A stretch of 64,000 nt of DNA from Loxodes magnus (taxonomy: Eukaryota; Ciliophora; Karyorelictea; Loxodida; Loxodidae): the NCBI GenBank assembly GCA_946699065.1, contig CAMPDV010000224.1, positions 248,001 through 312,000 on the forward strand, given 5' to 3'. Shown here piece after piece: positions 23,908 to 36,461 of this stretch. Positions within the stretch are counted from its first letter, which is position 1, and each line of letters starts with the position of its first letter. The notes beneath the pieces were generated by a model, which saw only the letters and a program-made list of their open reading frames with translations, did not search any database and had not been told where the DNA came from. A program made the position numbers and the translations under genes.

Positions 23908-24565
23908 AAATGGGAAAAGAAGCAGATGGTTTAGGAATAGGACCTCTTTAAGTAGTATTGAAAGTAAAAATAGAAATAGTAATAATTGAAAGAAACTATT
24001 AAGAGGCGAAGTCATTTGATTAGATGAAAATAGCTGGTAAATGTCCACTTATCTTTATTCTATATTAACCTGGAAATTATGATATTATTTATTCTAAGGA
24101 ATAATCTGATTGTCGTTACTTTCGATGAAGTAAATGAATAATATACTAGATAAATCAAAATTCCTAAAGATTATGATATTCATAGCCCAGGCGCTCCATT
24201 TTTTGTAGAAATACCTCAAAATGGTTAAGAATGTCCTATGTAAGAATTTGAACAGTTTTAGATAAAATTTGATTTCCCTTATATAAGTACTTAGAAAAAT
24301 AAAGCATTGCTACAAAATTCATAATTTTAAAATGTAGTGTATGCTAATAATATATAAACTAAACTCGGTTTGTAGATCTCTAATGCAATCATAAATTTTG
24401 TATTTTTTGCTTGCAAGAGTAAGTAGCACAAAAAACTGGAGGAAAGATAATCTTAAACAGTAATGAAAGTGGATAAAGACCAACTTGTTTAACTTGTAAT
24501 AGAATATTATCTGAATAAGAGTTAGAAGGAATAGTAGGAAAAGAGAAATTTGATAAAACCAAGAA
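23908..24565 (+). pseudogene. Decayed copy of the otubain / second RING region
   Basis: About 85-90% identical to 16187-16830. It starts abruptly at the codons for MGKEADGLGIGPLQ, lacking the catalytic Cys half. The active-site His of PGHYD is replaced by Asn (PGNYD, near 24075). A one-base insertion near 24110 shifts the frame in the region homologous to SDVDTFDE. The zinc-finger part is partly lost: the first Cys pair is not conserved. This is clearly a dead, 5'-truncated duplicate. The segment ends near where the block A copy begins extra C-terminal sequence. Confidence 0.85.
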
Positions 24566-25815
24566 ATTATAAATAAATATTTAGACCCTAAAAGCAATAG
24601 TAAAACTTTATTCCATCATTTAATTTCCAAAATCTTCAAAAAATTATCAAAAGCTTAATATTATAAAAAAAGCAACACTCATTAATATTTAGCTCTTATT
24701 ATAGTTATTTTAAATTTTAAAGCTTATCTTTTAGAGTCTTATATTTAACTAAGGAATACTTTAATATTATTTAAATATTCAATATATTTAGAAAAATTAA
24801 AAATTTAAACTAAGTTTGAATATCAAAAGTATTTACTCATTAAGGCTACTAATTGAAAAATATTTTAATTTATTTAGTACTTTTTGCTCTAAGAAACTTA
24901 AAATAAACATAAAATGCTATTATTTTAAGCTTTAAAATAAAAAAAGAGTGAAGAATTTCTTAAAGATATAATTATTAAAATAATTAAAGGGTTTTATTCA
25001 ATTTTTGTTATTTTCAATTTCTTTTATCTCATTCTCTTTCTTTATTTCATTAAGTAAATTATTGGTGAAATAGCACTATCTTGTTTAAAAATCCTTATTC
25101 TATTATTTTTACAAAGCTATTCTAGAATACTAGTAGCTTTCTTAATATCTTTTCTTTATGCCTAAATTATTACTAGTATTTGCTCCAGTGCAATTTATTG
25201 GCAAGATATTTTATATCCATATATTCTATAAAATTACCTTAATCACTATTAAAGAGATTAAGATAAAAAAAGGCTAATAGTAACAAACTTAATTCTATGA
25301 TTTTAATTGATGTGTTGAACTTCATAATAGTTGATTGTATTTTTATTTCTTTGCTATACAAAATATATCGTTTATCTAAATAGTTTAGTTCCATATATCT
25401 AAGAAAAAGACACAAAGCTTGCTTACATAATTTTAGCAATATATTAAAGATTTATTTAAACTAGCCTTATTCATAAAAGCTTTTACTTAAAGCTACATTA
25501 ATGAGATGAGGATAAATTAGAAGATATGCATTGCTTTTAGTATTACCTATATAAATACGCAAGGATTAATTATAAAAGTGATTTTATTATATCAGTACTT
25601 ATAATTTCAATCTTTGAAATAAAGAAGTAAACAGATAGATTTAGGGAGCTAAAAATAAATAAATAATTGCATGAAATTCATTAGATTAATAATAATAAGG
25701 AAGGAGAATTTAGTGTAATTAGAGCAGTGTAATACGATCATATTTATACATTATGCCCATTAACTCAAATATTATTTAATCTAAAAGACACGTTTATTGA
25801 TATGAAACCTTTTAC
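24566..25815. other. AT-rich intergenic part of block B
   Basis: No gene recognised. It carries the stretches shared with 18725-19045 and 21170-21390 of block A. Short minus-strand ORFs here are typical of AT-rich spacer. Confidence 0.45.
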
Positions 25816-26943
25816 TCATATTTACTTAAAATGCTTATTTGTAAGTACGTATTTCAAATTGTGTAATTCAAGAGCTTTATCGCTTGCCATCACATAGTTT
25901 CCTGTATCTGTTAAGCTTTAATTTACAGATTTAAATTTAAACAAGTTGAACAACAAATGCTTTCCTGTTTATCACAAAGAAATATACTTTCTAAAGGATT
26001 TTTTTGTTATAGGAGTTATTTTATATAAGCTTAAGTTTAGGCTTTCTACTGTTTTATTTAAAATTTATGCGCATTCTTATAATTACTATTGTGTCGCTCA
26101 TTTTTTACCCCAAAATTCAAACAAAACTATTATTGTATCTCTATTTTACTTTAAAATTTCCTGACTTCCTTATATAGCTAGACAATCTAAACCTTCTATA
26201 TCTATTTTTATAAAGTCAATTGGACTTAAAGCTTATTAATGAAGATAGTCTAGACTTTAAGTAGTTATTTGCTTGGTATTTTCAATTTTCATTCATTTTT
26301 TCTTATCTCTATAACTATTACTATATTATATTATGTAGGAAGTGCCAGTCCTAGCAGTCTTAGCATATGTTTTTTCAGTTTTATTGTTTGAAATTGCTTG
26401 TTGTATTAATCTGATTTTTTCATTTAAGAAAGGAAACTTCTTAGCATTGAGTCAGATATTATATTCGAAAATAGCAACCTATAAATCTCCGATCTCATAA
26501 GCCGTTATAGATCAGGATTTTTAGTATTTTTCAAGAAAAAGAGCCATAACAATTGTATGAACACCTATATTACTTCCACACTCAATTACCACTTTTGCTT
26601 TTTTCATAATTCGAGAGTATAAACTAAACATAGCTGAATTATCCTCATACCTATTTCAAATTTAATCATCTCTTCAAGTTGATTTTACTTCAGATTACAA
26701 ACTAGTAAGATTGAGTGATTTATCTACGGCTGTCAAACTGAAATATTCAATAGGTTCTTTTGCTTTTTCATATATTTTCTATAATTATTAGTAATGCTAT
26801 GTTTCTTGCTTCTTAATGCTTACATTTTAGATACTATTAAGCTTTATCAATTCTAATTTCTTAGTTTATTAGGCTATTAAAAGATATCAAATTGTTATAA
26901 GTAAGGGAATAAAGACCAAACCATAGTATAACGATATTTTCAT
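25816..26943 (-). CDS. Membrane-anchored FkbM-type methyltransferase, copy 2
   Basis: 375 residues, intact, stop TGA. It has the same architecture as copy 1: an N-terminal hydrophobic anchor (LVFIPLLITIWYLLIA), SAM motif VIECGSNIGVHT, IDFIKIDIEG and FEFWGKKWATQ. TGA is Trp at the same places (TIWYLL, KSWSIT, KKWATQ, LWQTGK). The N-terminal third differs clearly from copy 1, while 197 bp over the IDIEG-to-KWATQ part (26042-26238) are identical. The third family member is at 44817-45974 on the other strand. Confidence 0.85.
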
Positions 26944-28783
26944 TTTTTATTTAATAGGCAAATTTATGCTTTTTAAGCTTCTCCAGCCACCCAAATTAAT
27001 CCTTGATTTCCAAACTTTAATTATACAAGTTAACTTAACTTAGTATCTTTAATAAACTCTTTTCCTTTTAGCGCTTTCCTGTTCCATTACTTGCATATAA
27101 ATTAAGCAGAATTGAAGAGATATTGGATAAAATTAGTCAATAATTGAAAGCTGTCTATATGAAACTACTCTCATTTTATCGAATATTTAAGGAAATCGTA
27201 ACTAGTTTATACATCTTTGAGAAAGGTTGAACTGGATTAAAGTTAATCATACTTATTGGAGATGTTATATTACCTATATAACTCATATGCTTTAGTATTA
27301 GATCTAAGGTAAAAAATAATGATATAGAATAGCAAGGGGAAATATTGTAATTTAAGTGAAAGCTATTCATTAGAAATCAGCTAAAAATGCACATATTATG
27401 CTTAATCTAAGTTTGATCAATAATAATAAACTTATTTTATCTATAAAAGAGTCAAGTCTATTAAATCTTTCAGATAGGTGGATGAAGATGTAAACTTAGT
27501 TTATAAAAAGCATATAAATCAAAACTTAAGCAGGTTGATATTATAGAGTCATATCTAGGCATATTAATAATGAACTATAGAACTTGATATCTAGTAGTAT
27601 TGAGGGATTATCTTAGATAGAAATAGTTAAAGCTAGAAAATAGCTTCTTTCTTATAATGAAAACGACAAGAAAAAAGAAGTTCATAGAGTACCAACTTTA
27701 TTTTTATAGCCTTATGAATTATATCATTCTTCTATTCACCATATCCTTTTTATAAGTCTAGTTTTTAAGTTGCAGTATATCTTAAAATTTATAAGCATAA
27801 ATAAAAGATCTTTATATAAAAAGCTGGTAGTAACTGAAAATAGTTCAGCGTTAAGTTAATAGATAAATGATGAGCAAATAATCAAACTTTATATAATCAA
27901 CTTATAATACAGCTGCTTTACAAATGTATGAAATCATGTATTAAATGTCCCTTAAATTGCCTTTTATTAAATAATCAAAGCATCGACTAAACTTCAACAA
28001 ATAAAGAGAAAGTCCAACAATATGAATGAGCGTTTATACAGACTAAAATTAATAATATCTGAAATCTATAATCCTAATTAAATAATCAAAAGTAGATTAG
28101 TTTCCTTATTATTGATAAACTGTATTAATTTTTTAATTTATGCCTATTATCAAATTTACAATTTTCATTCATTCGTAAATTATAATAATCATTAAAGCAT
28201 AATAATCAACTCTATAGATTTAAATAAATCTGTCTTTGCAAACCTAAAAGTTTAGCATTCGTATCTATCTATTTTATATAATTACCTTGTATTCCAGCTG
28301 GTCTATATTGATTGCCGTTGAGAAAAAGATGATTAAGTATTTAATTCCTTTTAAAGTACAACCTGTTCTGAAGTAGAATCTGTATAGGAGTATTTAAAGC
28401 TGCATTGTCCAATAACCTATTGATGTAGAATTTGTTATTTGTATAATAATTAAATAACAGTATATTCTATTTACTATAATAATCTAAAGCATGTAAAATA
28501 AAAGTATTCAGTGTTAGCATTAGAATGATGTAAATTAGTAGCAACTAGCACTCTAAATATTTGAAAGTAAATTTAACAATTAAAGACATAAATATTTACC
28601 ATAGTATCTAGAATAGTGAGATATTAAAAGGGCATAGTAATAATATATTGAAGGATTTAGCTGATAAAGTTAATTAAATGCTAGTAATAAATAGTCTTTG
28701 GTATTAAATAATTAGATATTATGTATTCCTCTTAATTTATTTAGAGAGTCTTAATTAAGTAACTGGGAATTTAATCTTACTAT
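26944..28783. other. AT-rich gap upstream of FkbM copy 2 and the kinase
   Basis: About 1.8 kb containing the presumed promoters of two divergent genes. Weak similarity to 22620-23500 shows that the duplication extends past the FkbM gene. No gene recognised; an open plus-strand frame near 28270-28620 is not distinctive. Confidence 0.4.
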
Positions 28784-30610
28784 ATGCTTCTTGGAGGAGG
28801 ATGCTGTCCTAATAAATAGAATTAGACTGCTGAGAAGTTACAAGGAAAGTAGGATAATAAGGAAAAAAAGGGGGATGAAAAATCGAGGGATATGATTTCT
28901 AATCAAGAGACTGATGTTGAATCACCAATCGCACAGAATCCTGTGAAAGAAAATAAAGCTACTTTAGAAAATGCGAACAAGAGTGAAGAGAATGAATAAG
29001 CTTTTGGAGCTGAATAATCTAACTAGTTAGTAAAGCCTGAAGAAGTAAAAATTAATAAAAGTGAAGAGATAAACTACATACCTTTGGAATTTTAAATAAA
29101 GGATGAGTCGAAATTGGAAAAGCTTAAAAGATAAATAAAAGAGCAAAATAATAAAGATATAATAAAGTAAGTAGGCAAATATGCTTTAAGATAGAAACTA
29201 GGAGTAGGTGCATTTGGAAAAGTTTATTTGGCTACTTTAAAGGATTTAGAAGAATAAATAACATTTTACGCTATAAAGGAAATGCCTTTACGTTCAGGAC
29301 CAACTTCCAAAATAGTTAGATGTCTTCTAACAAAGCGTGAAATTAATAACATGATAAGAGTTCAGCACACTAACATAGTACAGTTAATTGACGTCGTATT
29401 TACTAGTAACAACTGCTATCTTGTGATGGAATATTGTGAAGGGGGAAATTTGAAAGAATTTTTTAAGGCTAATAACTAGACAATGTCAGAAAATAATGCT
29501 CTTTATTTTGCTAAGCAAATGGTCGAAGGTCTTTAGGCTCTTTGTAACAACTATATAATACATAGAGATATAAAGCCTGAAAACATACTTCTTTCCTAGC
29601 CAGGACCTACCCCAATTTTCAAAATATGTGATTTGGGTTTCTCTAAAAATGTGAAAGATGAATCTGAAGGTAAAACTAAATGCGGCACTCAGTAATTTAT
29701 GGCTCATGAGATTTTAAAGGGAAAGACAAAATATAATTATAAAGTTGATCTTTGAAGTCTTGGAGTTATCTTGTACGAACTTATCTCAGGTGGCATCAAT
29801 CCATTCCCTGGTATATCTGATTACTAAATAATTAGCAACTAACTGATTGGACCAAATATGGATAAATTAAACTGTTCATAGTCATGCAAAGACTTTATTT
29901 AAAATCTCCTCTAATGCTAAGATTTCAAAAGAATGTCCTTCCAAGAATTTTATAATCATCCTTGGTTAAAATCATCTAAAGTTGAGTAACTAGAATTTAG
30001 CGTAAATTAGTTTACTGCTAAGCTATAAAATAAATAGCTGGAAGAGAATTTATAAGAAGTGGTTAATAAATTAAACGGAAGTCTAGGAACTGCTTAGTAA
30101 TTAATGGAAGAAGCTGATGAAATATAAGAGGAAAAGGAAATTAGTTTAAAGACATGCATATTATTGCTTGCTTGCTCTATACTAAAACATTAAAAAGACG
30201 AGCATGAGGCTTTTAGAAAGCAAGATCAATAAATTTAGAAGTGTCTAAAAAATATAGATAGCCTTTAGGACAAAATTGGATAGTAAATATACTTTTGCCG
30301 CGAGTAATAACTTACTCAAAAAAATCCTTTTATCCCTAACACATAAGAGATAATTAACACAATTCAAAAAAGATACGAGAACATTATTCAGCATTTAAAC
30401 GACACCAAATTAAAATACATTGTAGAGTCAGCTTTATCATATATCGGAGTTTTAGCCTCTGTACCATCTTCTGAATATTGGCAAGAATAAGACTATTGGT
30501 TGGAATAGCCAGAAGTGGAAAATACTCAGCTTGAACCAACAAAAAGCGTAATGAAGGAGGAAAAAAATGGAGAAGAAGAATGGGAGTAACTTAATTTAAA
30601 AACTATTTGA
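28784..30610 (+). CDS. Serine/threonine protein kinase, ULK/Atg1-like candidate
   Basis: 608 residues. The N-terminal 130 residues are charged and low-complexity after MLLGGGCC. The kinase domain covers about 132-390: glycine loop LGVGAFGKVYLA from 139, Lys165 in YAIKEM, HRDIKPEN from 260, and metal-binding DLG (not DFG) at 283, then GTQQFMAHE where most kinases have APE. The DLWSLGVILYEL helix contains a TGA at 29753-29755 that must be Trp324, while three other Trp codons are TGG. A roughly 210-residue tail may hold a small helical domain. Hinge and insert features recall ULK/Atg1-type kinases common in ciliates, but the subfamily is inference. The stop is TGA at 30608. Confidence 0.9.
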
Positions 30611-31482
30611 ATAATCTCTTCAACTAAATCAACTATCTAATTAATCTTACATTTATACACTCTTTAAACTAAGTTTATATTCTAAAAGAATAGCAATCTC
30701 TAGATTTTTAATCAATGGTTATGACACCGAGTTAGTAGTTTAGCAAATACGAAAAATTAAGTTTATGCTACGAAGTTTATAGAGTTACTTCTAATCCTGC
30801 CACTTAATTATCACTCAATAAATTATCTTATTAGAATTACATAAAAGGCTCTATTAATTAAATTTAGTTTAAATAAGTTAATAAATGATAGCAAATTATA
30901 AAAATAGTGAGGCATAAAATTCTTAACTACTTTCAAATCCTATTTAGATTCCTCTAAAATCCCTTAGAATATTAATCTTCAGTTTATAATAATTTCCCTA
31001 TAAAATCATATCAATTTCCATAATTTCCTCTATGCTTTTAAATAGCATTAGTTCAAATTATATTGATTATATGATATAAAAACATATTTGCAAATTAAAT
31101 TAAGCTAATTTGATCTTAGTCCCTTATATTTAATTTCTCATAATTAACCTTAAAAAATAGTTAATGGATAACCAAGAAATACTTGAGTTAAGTTAATAAC
31201 TTCCAATAAAGATCCAAACCACTATTACTGCTTCGATCTATTTTTATTATATTTCATTTTGTCTCCAAATTTCAATTTTACTCTATTACATCTTATAAAA
31301 AACAAAGTGTAGAACTCACTCATTATTAGAATTAATGATGCAAACTGACAGAAATAAAAGAAAGGAAAGAAGATTATGAGCTAAGAATATTTAGTAGAAG
31401 CATTAATATAAGTTCGGTAGTTAAAAATTATATTAGTGAATTGAATAAATTTTATATAATGAGTTAATAATGTTTGCTATTC
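30611..31482. other. AT-rich gap between convergent genes
   Basis: Separates the kinase and TMEM151-like 3' ends. No gene or clear signal seen. Confidence 0.5.
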
Positions 31483-32460
31483 TCAAGCTTTATTCTCGAA
31501 GTTAATATCATCGTTTTGCTACTATTTAAATTCTTCAATTTCATATAGGATGAAGTATTTCACCTTGCAAGTAAATGCAGAGATCAAAAATTCATAAATA
31601 CTTTCAAGTAGGAAAATTGTTGCAATCCAATAAGTTACTTCGTTAATAATTCACGAAGAGCCATCTTCCTTATAAGTTATTATTTTTTCTTCTAATCCAT
31701 TTACCTTTGTAATTTCTCTAAACTTATCCTCATTCATATTATCTACGTTCACTTAAAAATATTTATTCTTCATGTCATCATATTAATTCTAAACTTAAGC
31801 GTCCTTAAAGCAAATATAGGGTTAGATTTAGAAATCAATTAGCTTCTTATAAGTTATTTTTTAGAAAGAAGGAATAAGCTAAGTTCTATTTTTCCATAAA
31901 GTGATATCAATTACTTTTTTCTTGGGTTTTATCTATTGCTTGGTATCTTAGCTATAAATGTTCCATTCAATATAAGGGTCATTCTATTAGGAGCTCTATA
32001 TTAAGTTTAAAAACTCTTATCTTTATTTTATTTTTCGTATGATTTTGTGAAATCCATTTTTAAAGGCCAAAAAGATATAGACTGCATAAAGTAGAATCAG
32101 TATTATTAAAGGTAGTAGATTGAAATTTTCGCAATATCCAATGCAAGATAATAAAATAATCAAAACCAACATAAAGTTCACTAAGACTAGAAACTCCGAC
32201 CTTTCATTAGTATCTAGCTTATCATCCCTTTATTTAACTTTGAATTATTTCAGCATCTTTTAATCAAAAATTGGAGAGGCAGGCTATCTAAACTGCTTAT
32301 TAGACTGATTTTCTTAAGAATTTAGATTTTTCATCGAAAATTATCCTTCTTCTTTCAATTGCTAATAAGGAGAATTTTAAGACAATTAATAGACCTACAT
32401 ACTTTAACCATAACTCATTTTAAGCTAAGCCTTATCCTCAAATAAGATATAATTTGTCAT
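31483..32460 (-). CDS. TMEM151-like multipass membrane protein
   Basis: 325 residues, stop TGA. Gln/Ser-rich N-terminus (1-90), two adjacent transmembrane segments (about 90-115, FLVLVNFMLVLIILLSC, and 117-138, LLPLIILILLYAVYIFLAF), then a soluble part starting DPYIEWNIYSQD and KKVIDITLW, and a final hydrophobic pair around TYWIATIFLLESIYEFLISAF. The spacing, the P-x-x-x-W-x-I-x-x-Y-like motif and the following V-I-D/T strand resemble the TMEM151 family, which is expanded in ciliates; function unknown. TGA is read as Trp in GSSWIINE. The family assignment is moderate; membrane topology is clearer than identity. Confidence 0.68.
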
Positions 32461-34431
32461 TGTTGAAAATTCTTTATTACTGTTTTATTGCATTTTATAT
32501 TTTATAGCATTGTAAGTAAAATTTAAAAGAACTAAAAATTATAAAATAAATCTGGAAAAAATATTCTAATTCGCTAATGTACATCAAAGGTATTACTGAA
32601 CGTCGTCTTTTCTAACATATTTCATATTTATAATTTTATTTCTTTAAAAATTACCTGCTTTGTTAATTTAAAGATTAAGTAAAGAGCTGCTCTATATTGT
32701 GCAGGATGATTTGTTTACTTGTGGATACTTTTTTTCAACTGACTTTGATAATTTTTCCCTCTTAACTATTTAGAATAATAGCGTATTTCACTTAAGTGAA
32801 ATCCAAAAAATTGGAAAAATTTTAACTAATCTAATATTTATCTTCCTTACTCTAGTCTCTGTAAACTAACAATACTTCATATTTAAGACTCAGATCTACA
32901 TGACTTAAAACATTTAATTGGATTTAAATTAAGCATTTAACATTCTGAGATGTTCATACATAATTATAGTATTTACTGTGATTATGTTATAAAATGTCTA
33001 TGCTACTAATTATGAAATTATGTTGATATTATTACAACAATCTCAGAATTAAATGGTATAAATCTTTATACTTCATTTACATTTTCTTTATCACTATTTA
33101 AAGATAAATCTCTTACTTTCTATTTAGAATACCGTTTTTATATACTTATACTGATTTTTGGTAAATTTATTATTAATCTTTGAAAGAGAAGGAACAGAGG
33201 GGTATCAGTAGAAGAATGTTATTTCTGTATCATTTAAGAAATTAAATTATCTCTTCTTGCTTTATTGGACTGAAAATTGTAGTTTAGTGCTATAAATGTA
33301 CTAAATAGACTTTATTTCTAGATAAGAAAGTTATTTAAATACTCTTAATTAATATAAATCTTTAATTTCTAGCTTAAGATATATGATAGTGCGAGTGAGG
33401 GAAAATTTTATTTTTATATTTCCTTAGATTGAATAAGTTAAGTAAGGCTTCTATTAACGTTTGAAGGACATTTCAGTGTCTATTTATTTATTCCATAAGT
33501 AAGATGCTTAGACTAGAAGATATAAGAAGGGTATTTTCTTCTTTCTTACTCTCAAACACCTTTAACTTAATATGCTTAAATGAATAGTACTGAGTATCTA
33601 GTCATAATTCAAAATAATTTCCTAATTTTAGTTTCAAGAGTAATTTCTTTCTTTAATGCGCCTATCAAATAACTTATAGAAGGCTACAATTTATAAAGAA
33701 ACCTGTCATAAGCTCTGGATAAATAGAGATTCATTAAGATAGTAAATATGAATAGATGAAAATTAATAATCTAATTCTTATTTATTGATTTAGCAATTAC
33801 TAATGCAAAGAAAGGCAGGATGAAGGTTACTAGCGAAGATATTTAAAATATATAAGCTAAACGTAAAATATATAGAGCTAACTTCAAAGTTATAGCTTCA
33901 TTGTAATATATAACAAGTTAACATACTAATTTATAGGAAGGAATAAGGAAGTGCTTTTATAGCTAAGCTAATCTACATACAATACTATAATAATTAGTAC
34001 TTTCATTCATTTAGATTTGCTATTATAATTAAATTAGCAAAGCAAAGATAAATAATAACTATTTAGCATTTAGTTAGAGATAATTTGATGAAAGGTAGCT
34101 TAAAGGAAATAGCAGAAAGTAATTTTAAATAAATAAAAAACTACTATATTGGTCATTTTAATAGCAAAGGAAGGTAATCATATTATAAAAGGATTAAAAA
34201 GTTATAAGTATTAACTTGAAAAGTGTATAATTGCATGGGTGTTAATAACTATTATATATTAATTGTACATGAATAATAAGAGTAACAAAGTAGGTTGAAA
34301 ATACAATATTAACTAAAATGATATAAGATGGATGTATGAAGGAGGCAGATATTTTAAATTAAATAAATAGCCTTGATTAAAATAAAAAGGCTAAAGAATG
34401 GAAATTCTAATTTAACAACGTAAATATAAAA
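32461..34431. other. 2-kb AT-rich gap
   Basis: Between divergently oriented genes. I found no motif or convincing coding run. Confidence 0.45.
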
Positions 34432-35847
34432 ATGAGATCTTCTACACAGGGAACAACTAGATATTTTGTTCCTACACAATCCAGCTTAAATAAATCAAGA
34501 GGATTGCCCTTAATAAAATAACAGATTTATTCACTTAAGTTAGAACTCAGTTAGATTAATAATAAGATATAAAATGATCAAGTAAAGACTGAGGAAATAG
34601 AAAAAAAATAATTAAAATAGAACGAAAAACTCTAAAAGCAAGTAATTGCTTTAAGATCAGCTTTTGATTAGCTAGCTGATTCTGTAATGGAAGAAACTGA
34701 GTAAATTAGAAAAAGTATTGGGAATGAAATTATAGAATCCCAAAAATCATCTATTTAGGCTATGGAAAAAATTTAAAGTTAGTGTCATAAATCTGAAGGG
34801 GATAGAATTGGTTTCCTAACAAAAGCGTAAAATGAACTATAATAGTTCAACTAACAAATCTAAGAATTGGTATAAAAATAAAGTTAACAAGAGCATGAAT
34901 ATTAGCAAACTAAATAAGAAATATATACTTTTAAAGACTAACGTTAAAAATCAATCGAAGAAGTAAATTCAAAATAAGAGAAATAAAGCTAAAATATAAA
35001 AGAGCAGCTGAGATTATAAGACTAGATTATAAGCAACTTAAACTTGTTGGAAAAAAAGATAATACTGAACTAATAGTAAGTAGAAGATTCTTAATCGAGA
35101 ATTACAAATATAGGAGATAATCAAAAACTATTAAACTCTGATTTATAGTGTAGAGTAATAAATTTAGAATAGTTTAAGGAAAGTATGAACAAACATCACG
35201 AAATCTTCTATGAAAATGCTAATCTTGTTAAAGAATAGGTTTAAGCTCATATGGATAATGTAAAAAACGAGTTTAGTAAAAAGATTAAACAGATAGAAAG
35301 CTAATCTTAGGATATTCAGGAAGAAATGACTAAGCAAAGTATCTAGAAAGTTAGTAAAACTTAAGATATAGTTAAGGAAAATTTAAGACAGATATCAGAA
35401 AAGTTGACATCCTTAGAAATAAATCAGGAGACAGTTAGAGAGTAAATTAAATAATATTTAACAGAGTTCGAATAAAATTGTATGAGCAGAATAGAATTCC
35501 TGAGCAAGCAGTATTATTTAATCACCAAAGGAAGTTTAAAATACAGTAGGTTTGTAAGTTAAACTAGATTTGATAATAATTAAATTTGCATTCTTTTTTG
35601 TACAATAATAAAGCAAGAAAAAGAAAGATATTTATATGATTTAGTAGCTATTAAAAATAAGTGGTATCATAAAAAAGTATAATATTAGTATAGAGAGCTT
35701 GTTGGCATATTTTAAGATTAAAGAACTAAAGTTTATTTTTAAACTCAGTTTTAGAAACTAAGGTTAAACATATTAAATGTAGTTCTATTAGCTTTAGCAA
35801 TAATTTAAAAAGATATATAAGAGCTAATTTATTACAGTAGTAAATGA
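34432..35847 (+). CDS. Long coiled-coil protein
   Basis: A TGA-free frame of 471 codons from ATG at 34432. Residues 35 to about 345 are almost purely heptad-like Gln/Glu/Lys/Ile/Leu sequence, for example QLKQNEKLQKQVIALRSAF and VKNEFSKKIKQIESQSQDIQ, consistent with a structural rod protein such as a basal-body or cortex component. A short Ser/Thr-rich head (MRSSTQGTTRYFVPTQSS) precedes it, as in striated-fibre assemblin-type proteins, but the similarity is too general to name it. The last ~100 codons (after EFLSKQ) lose coiled-coil character, so the real end may be earlier or the last part may contain an unseen intron. Stop TGA at 35845. Confidence 0.65.
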
Positions 35848-36461
35848 GAACTTATATCTATCTATGTGGGTTAAATCTTACAATTTAAGTTCATCTTATT
35901 ATGAATATAAATGCTAAGAATCTAAAAGGACATATTTATTCGATCTTTTAAGTTAGTAATAAAGAGAGAAGGGTAAATGATTCAAAAACAAGGAAAATAA
36001 TTTAATCAAAGTAATAAATAAATATCATCAGAATTTTAATGCTTTTTTCATAAAATTTTATCTTAATAAACTAGTTAGAAATAATAGTTCGAATAAAAAG
36101 AAAGTAGAGTAATAAAAGTAAATTTTAAACTTAAAGTAGTTTTAATATTATAACCATTAATTGATAGATATAATATAATATATTTCTATGCTTATATGGT
36201 ATCAAGCTATTAAAATGAGATTGAGCGAAGTTGATTGAGTGTGATTAATGAAAATAGTAATCTAAGAAGCTTGAGCATTCTACATAATTTTTTTTTGAAT
36301 ATATAAAAGTTTGGAATGCTTAAGTTAGTTAAAATTTCAAGATTTTCTATAAACATAAGTGTTGGAAAGGGAAAAGAGTTATATAATAAAATTATTTAAA
36401 GAATCGAACCTTTCAACTATAAGTGTTGAAAATGATCAAAATAAGTAAAATTTTTTCATTT
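35848..36461. other. AT-rich gap, 3' sides of two convergent genes
   Basis: No gene. A 7-bp hairpin lies about 30-55 bases beyond the Rab stop, near 36407-36430; its meaning is unclear. Confidence 0.45.

Larger units (their letters stand above)
23908..26943. repeat. Paralogous block B (otubain pseudogene to FkbM gene)
   Basis: Counterpart of block A in the same order and orientation, so a direct duplication. It is about half as long as block A because it lacks the reverse-transcriptase insertion and other interior DNA. The FkbM gene is intact while the otubain copy is decayed, so the two genes have been under different constraint since duplication. Confidence 0.8.

Noticed and set aside
29486..29707. 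Minus-strand ORF of 73 residues
   Set aside because: Antisense of the kinase catalytic region.
36400..36435. Possible minus-strand tRNA: a 7-bp stem with a 7-base loop containing TTA, followed by GGTTCGATT
   Set aside because: Position 33 of the loop would be C instead of T, no D-arm or matching acceptor stem is present, and the T-stem pairs poorly.
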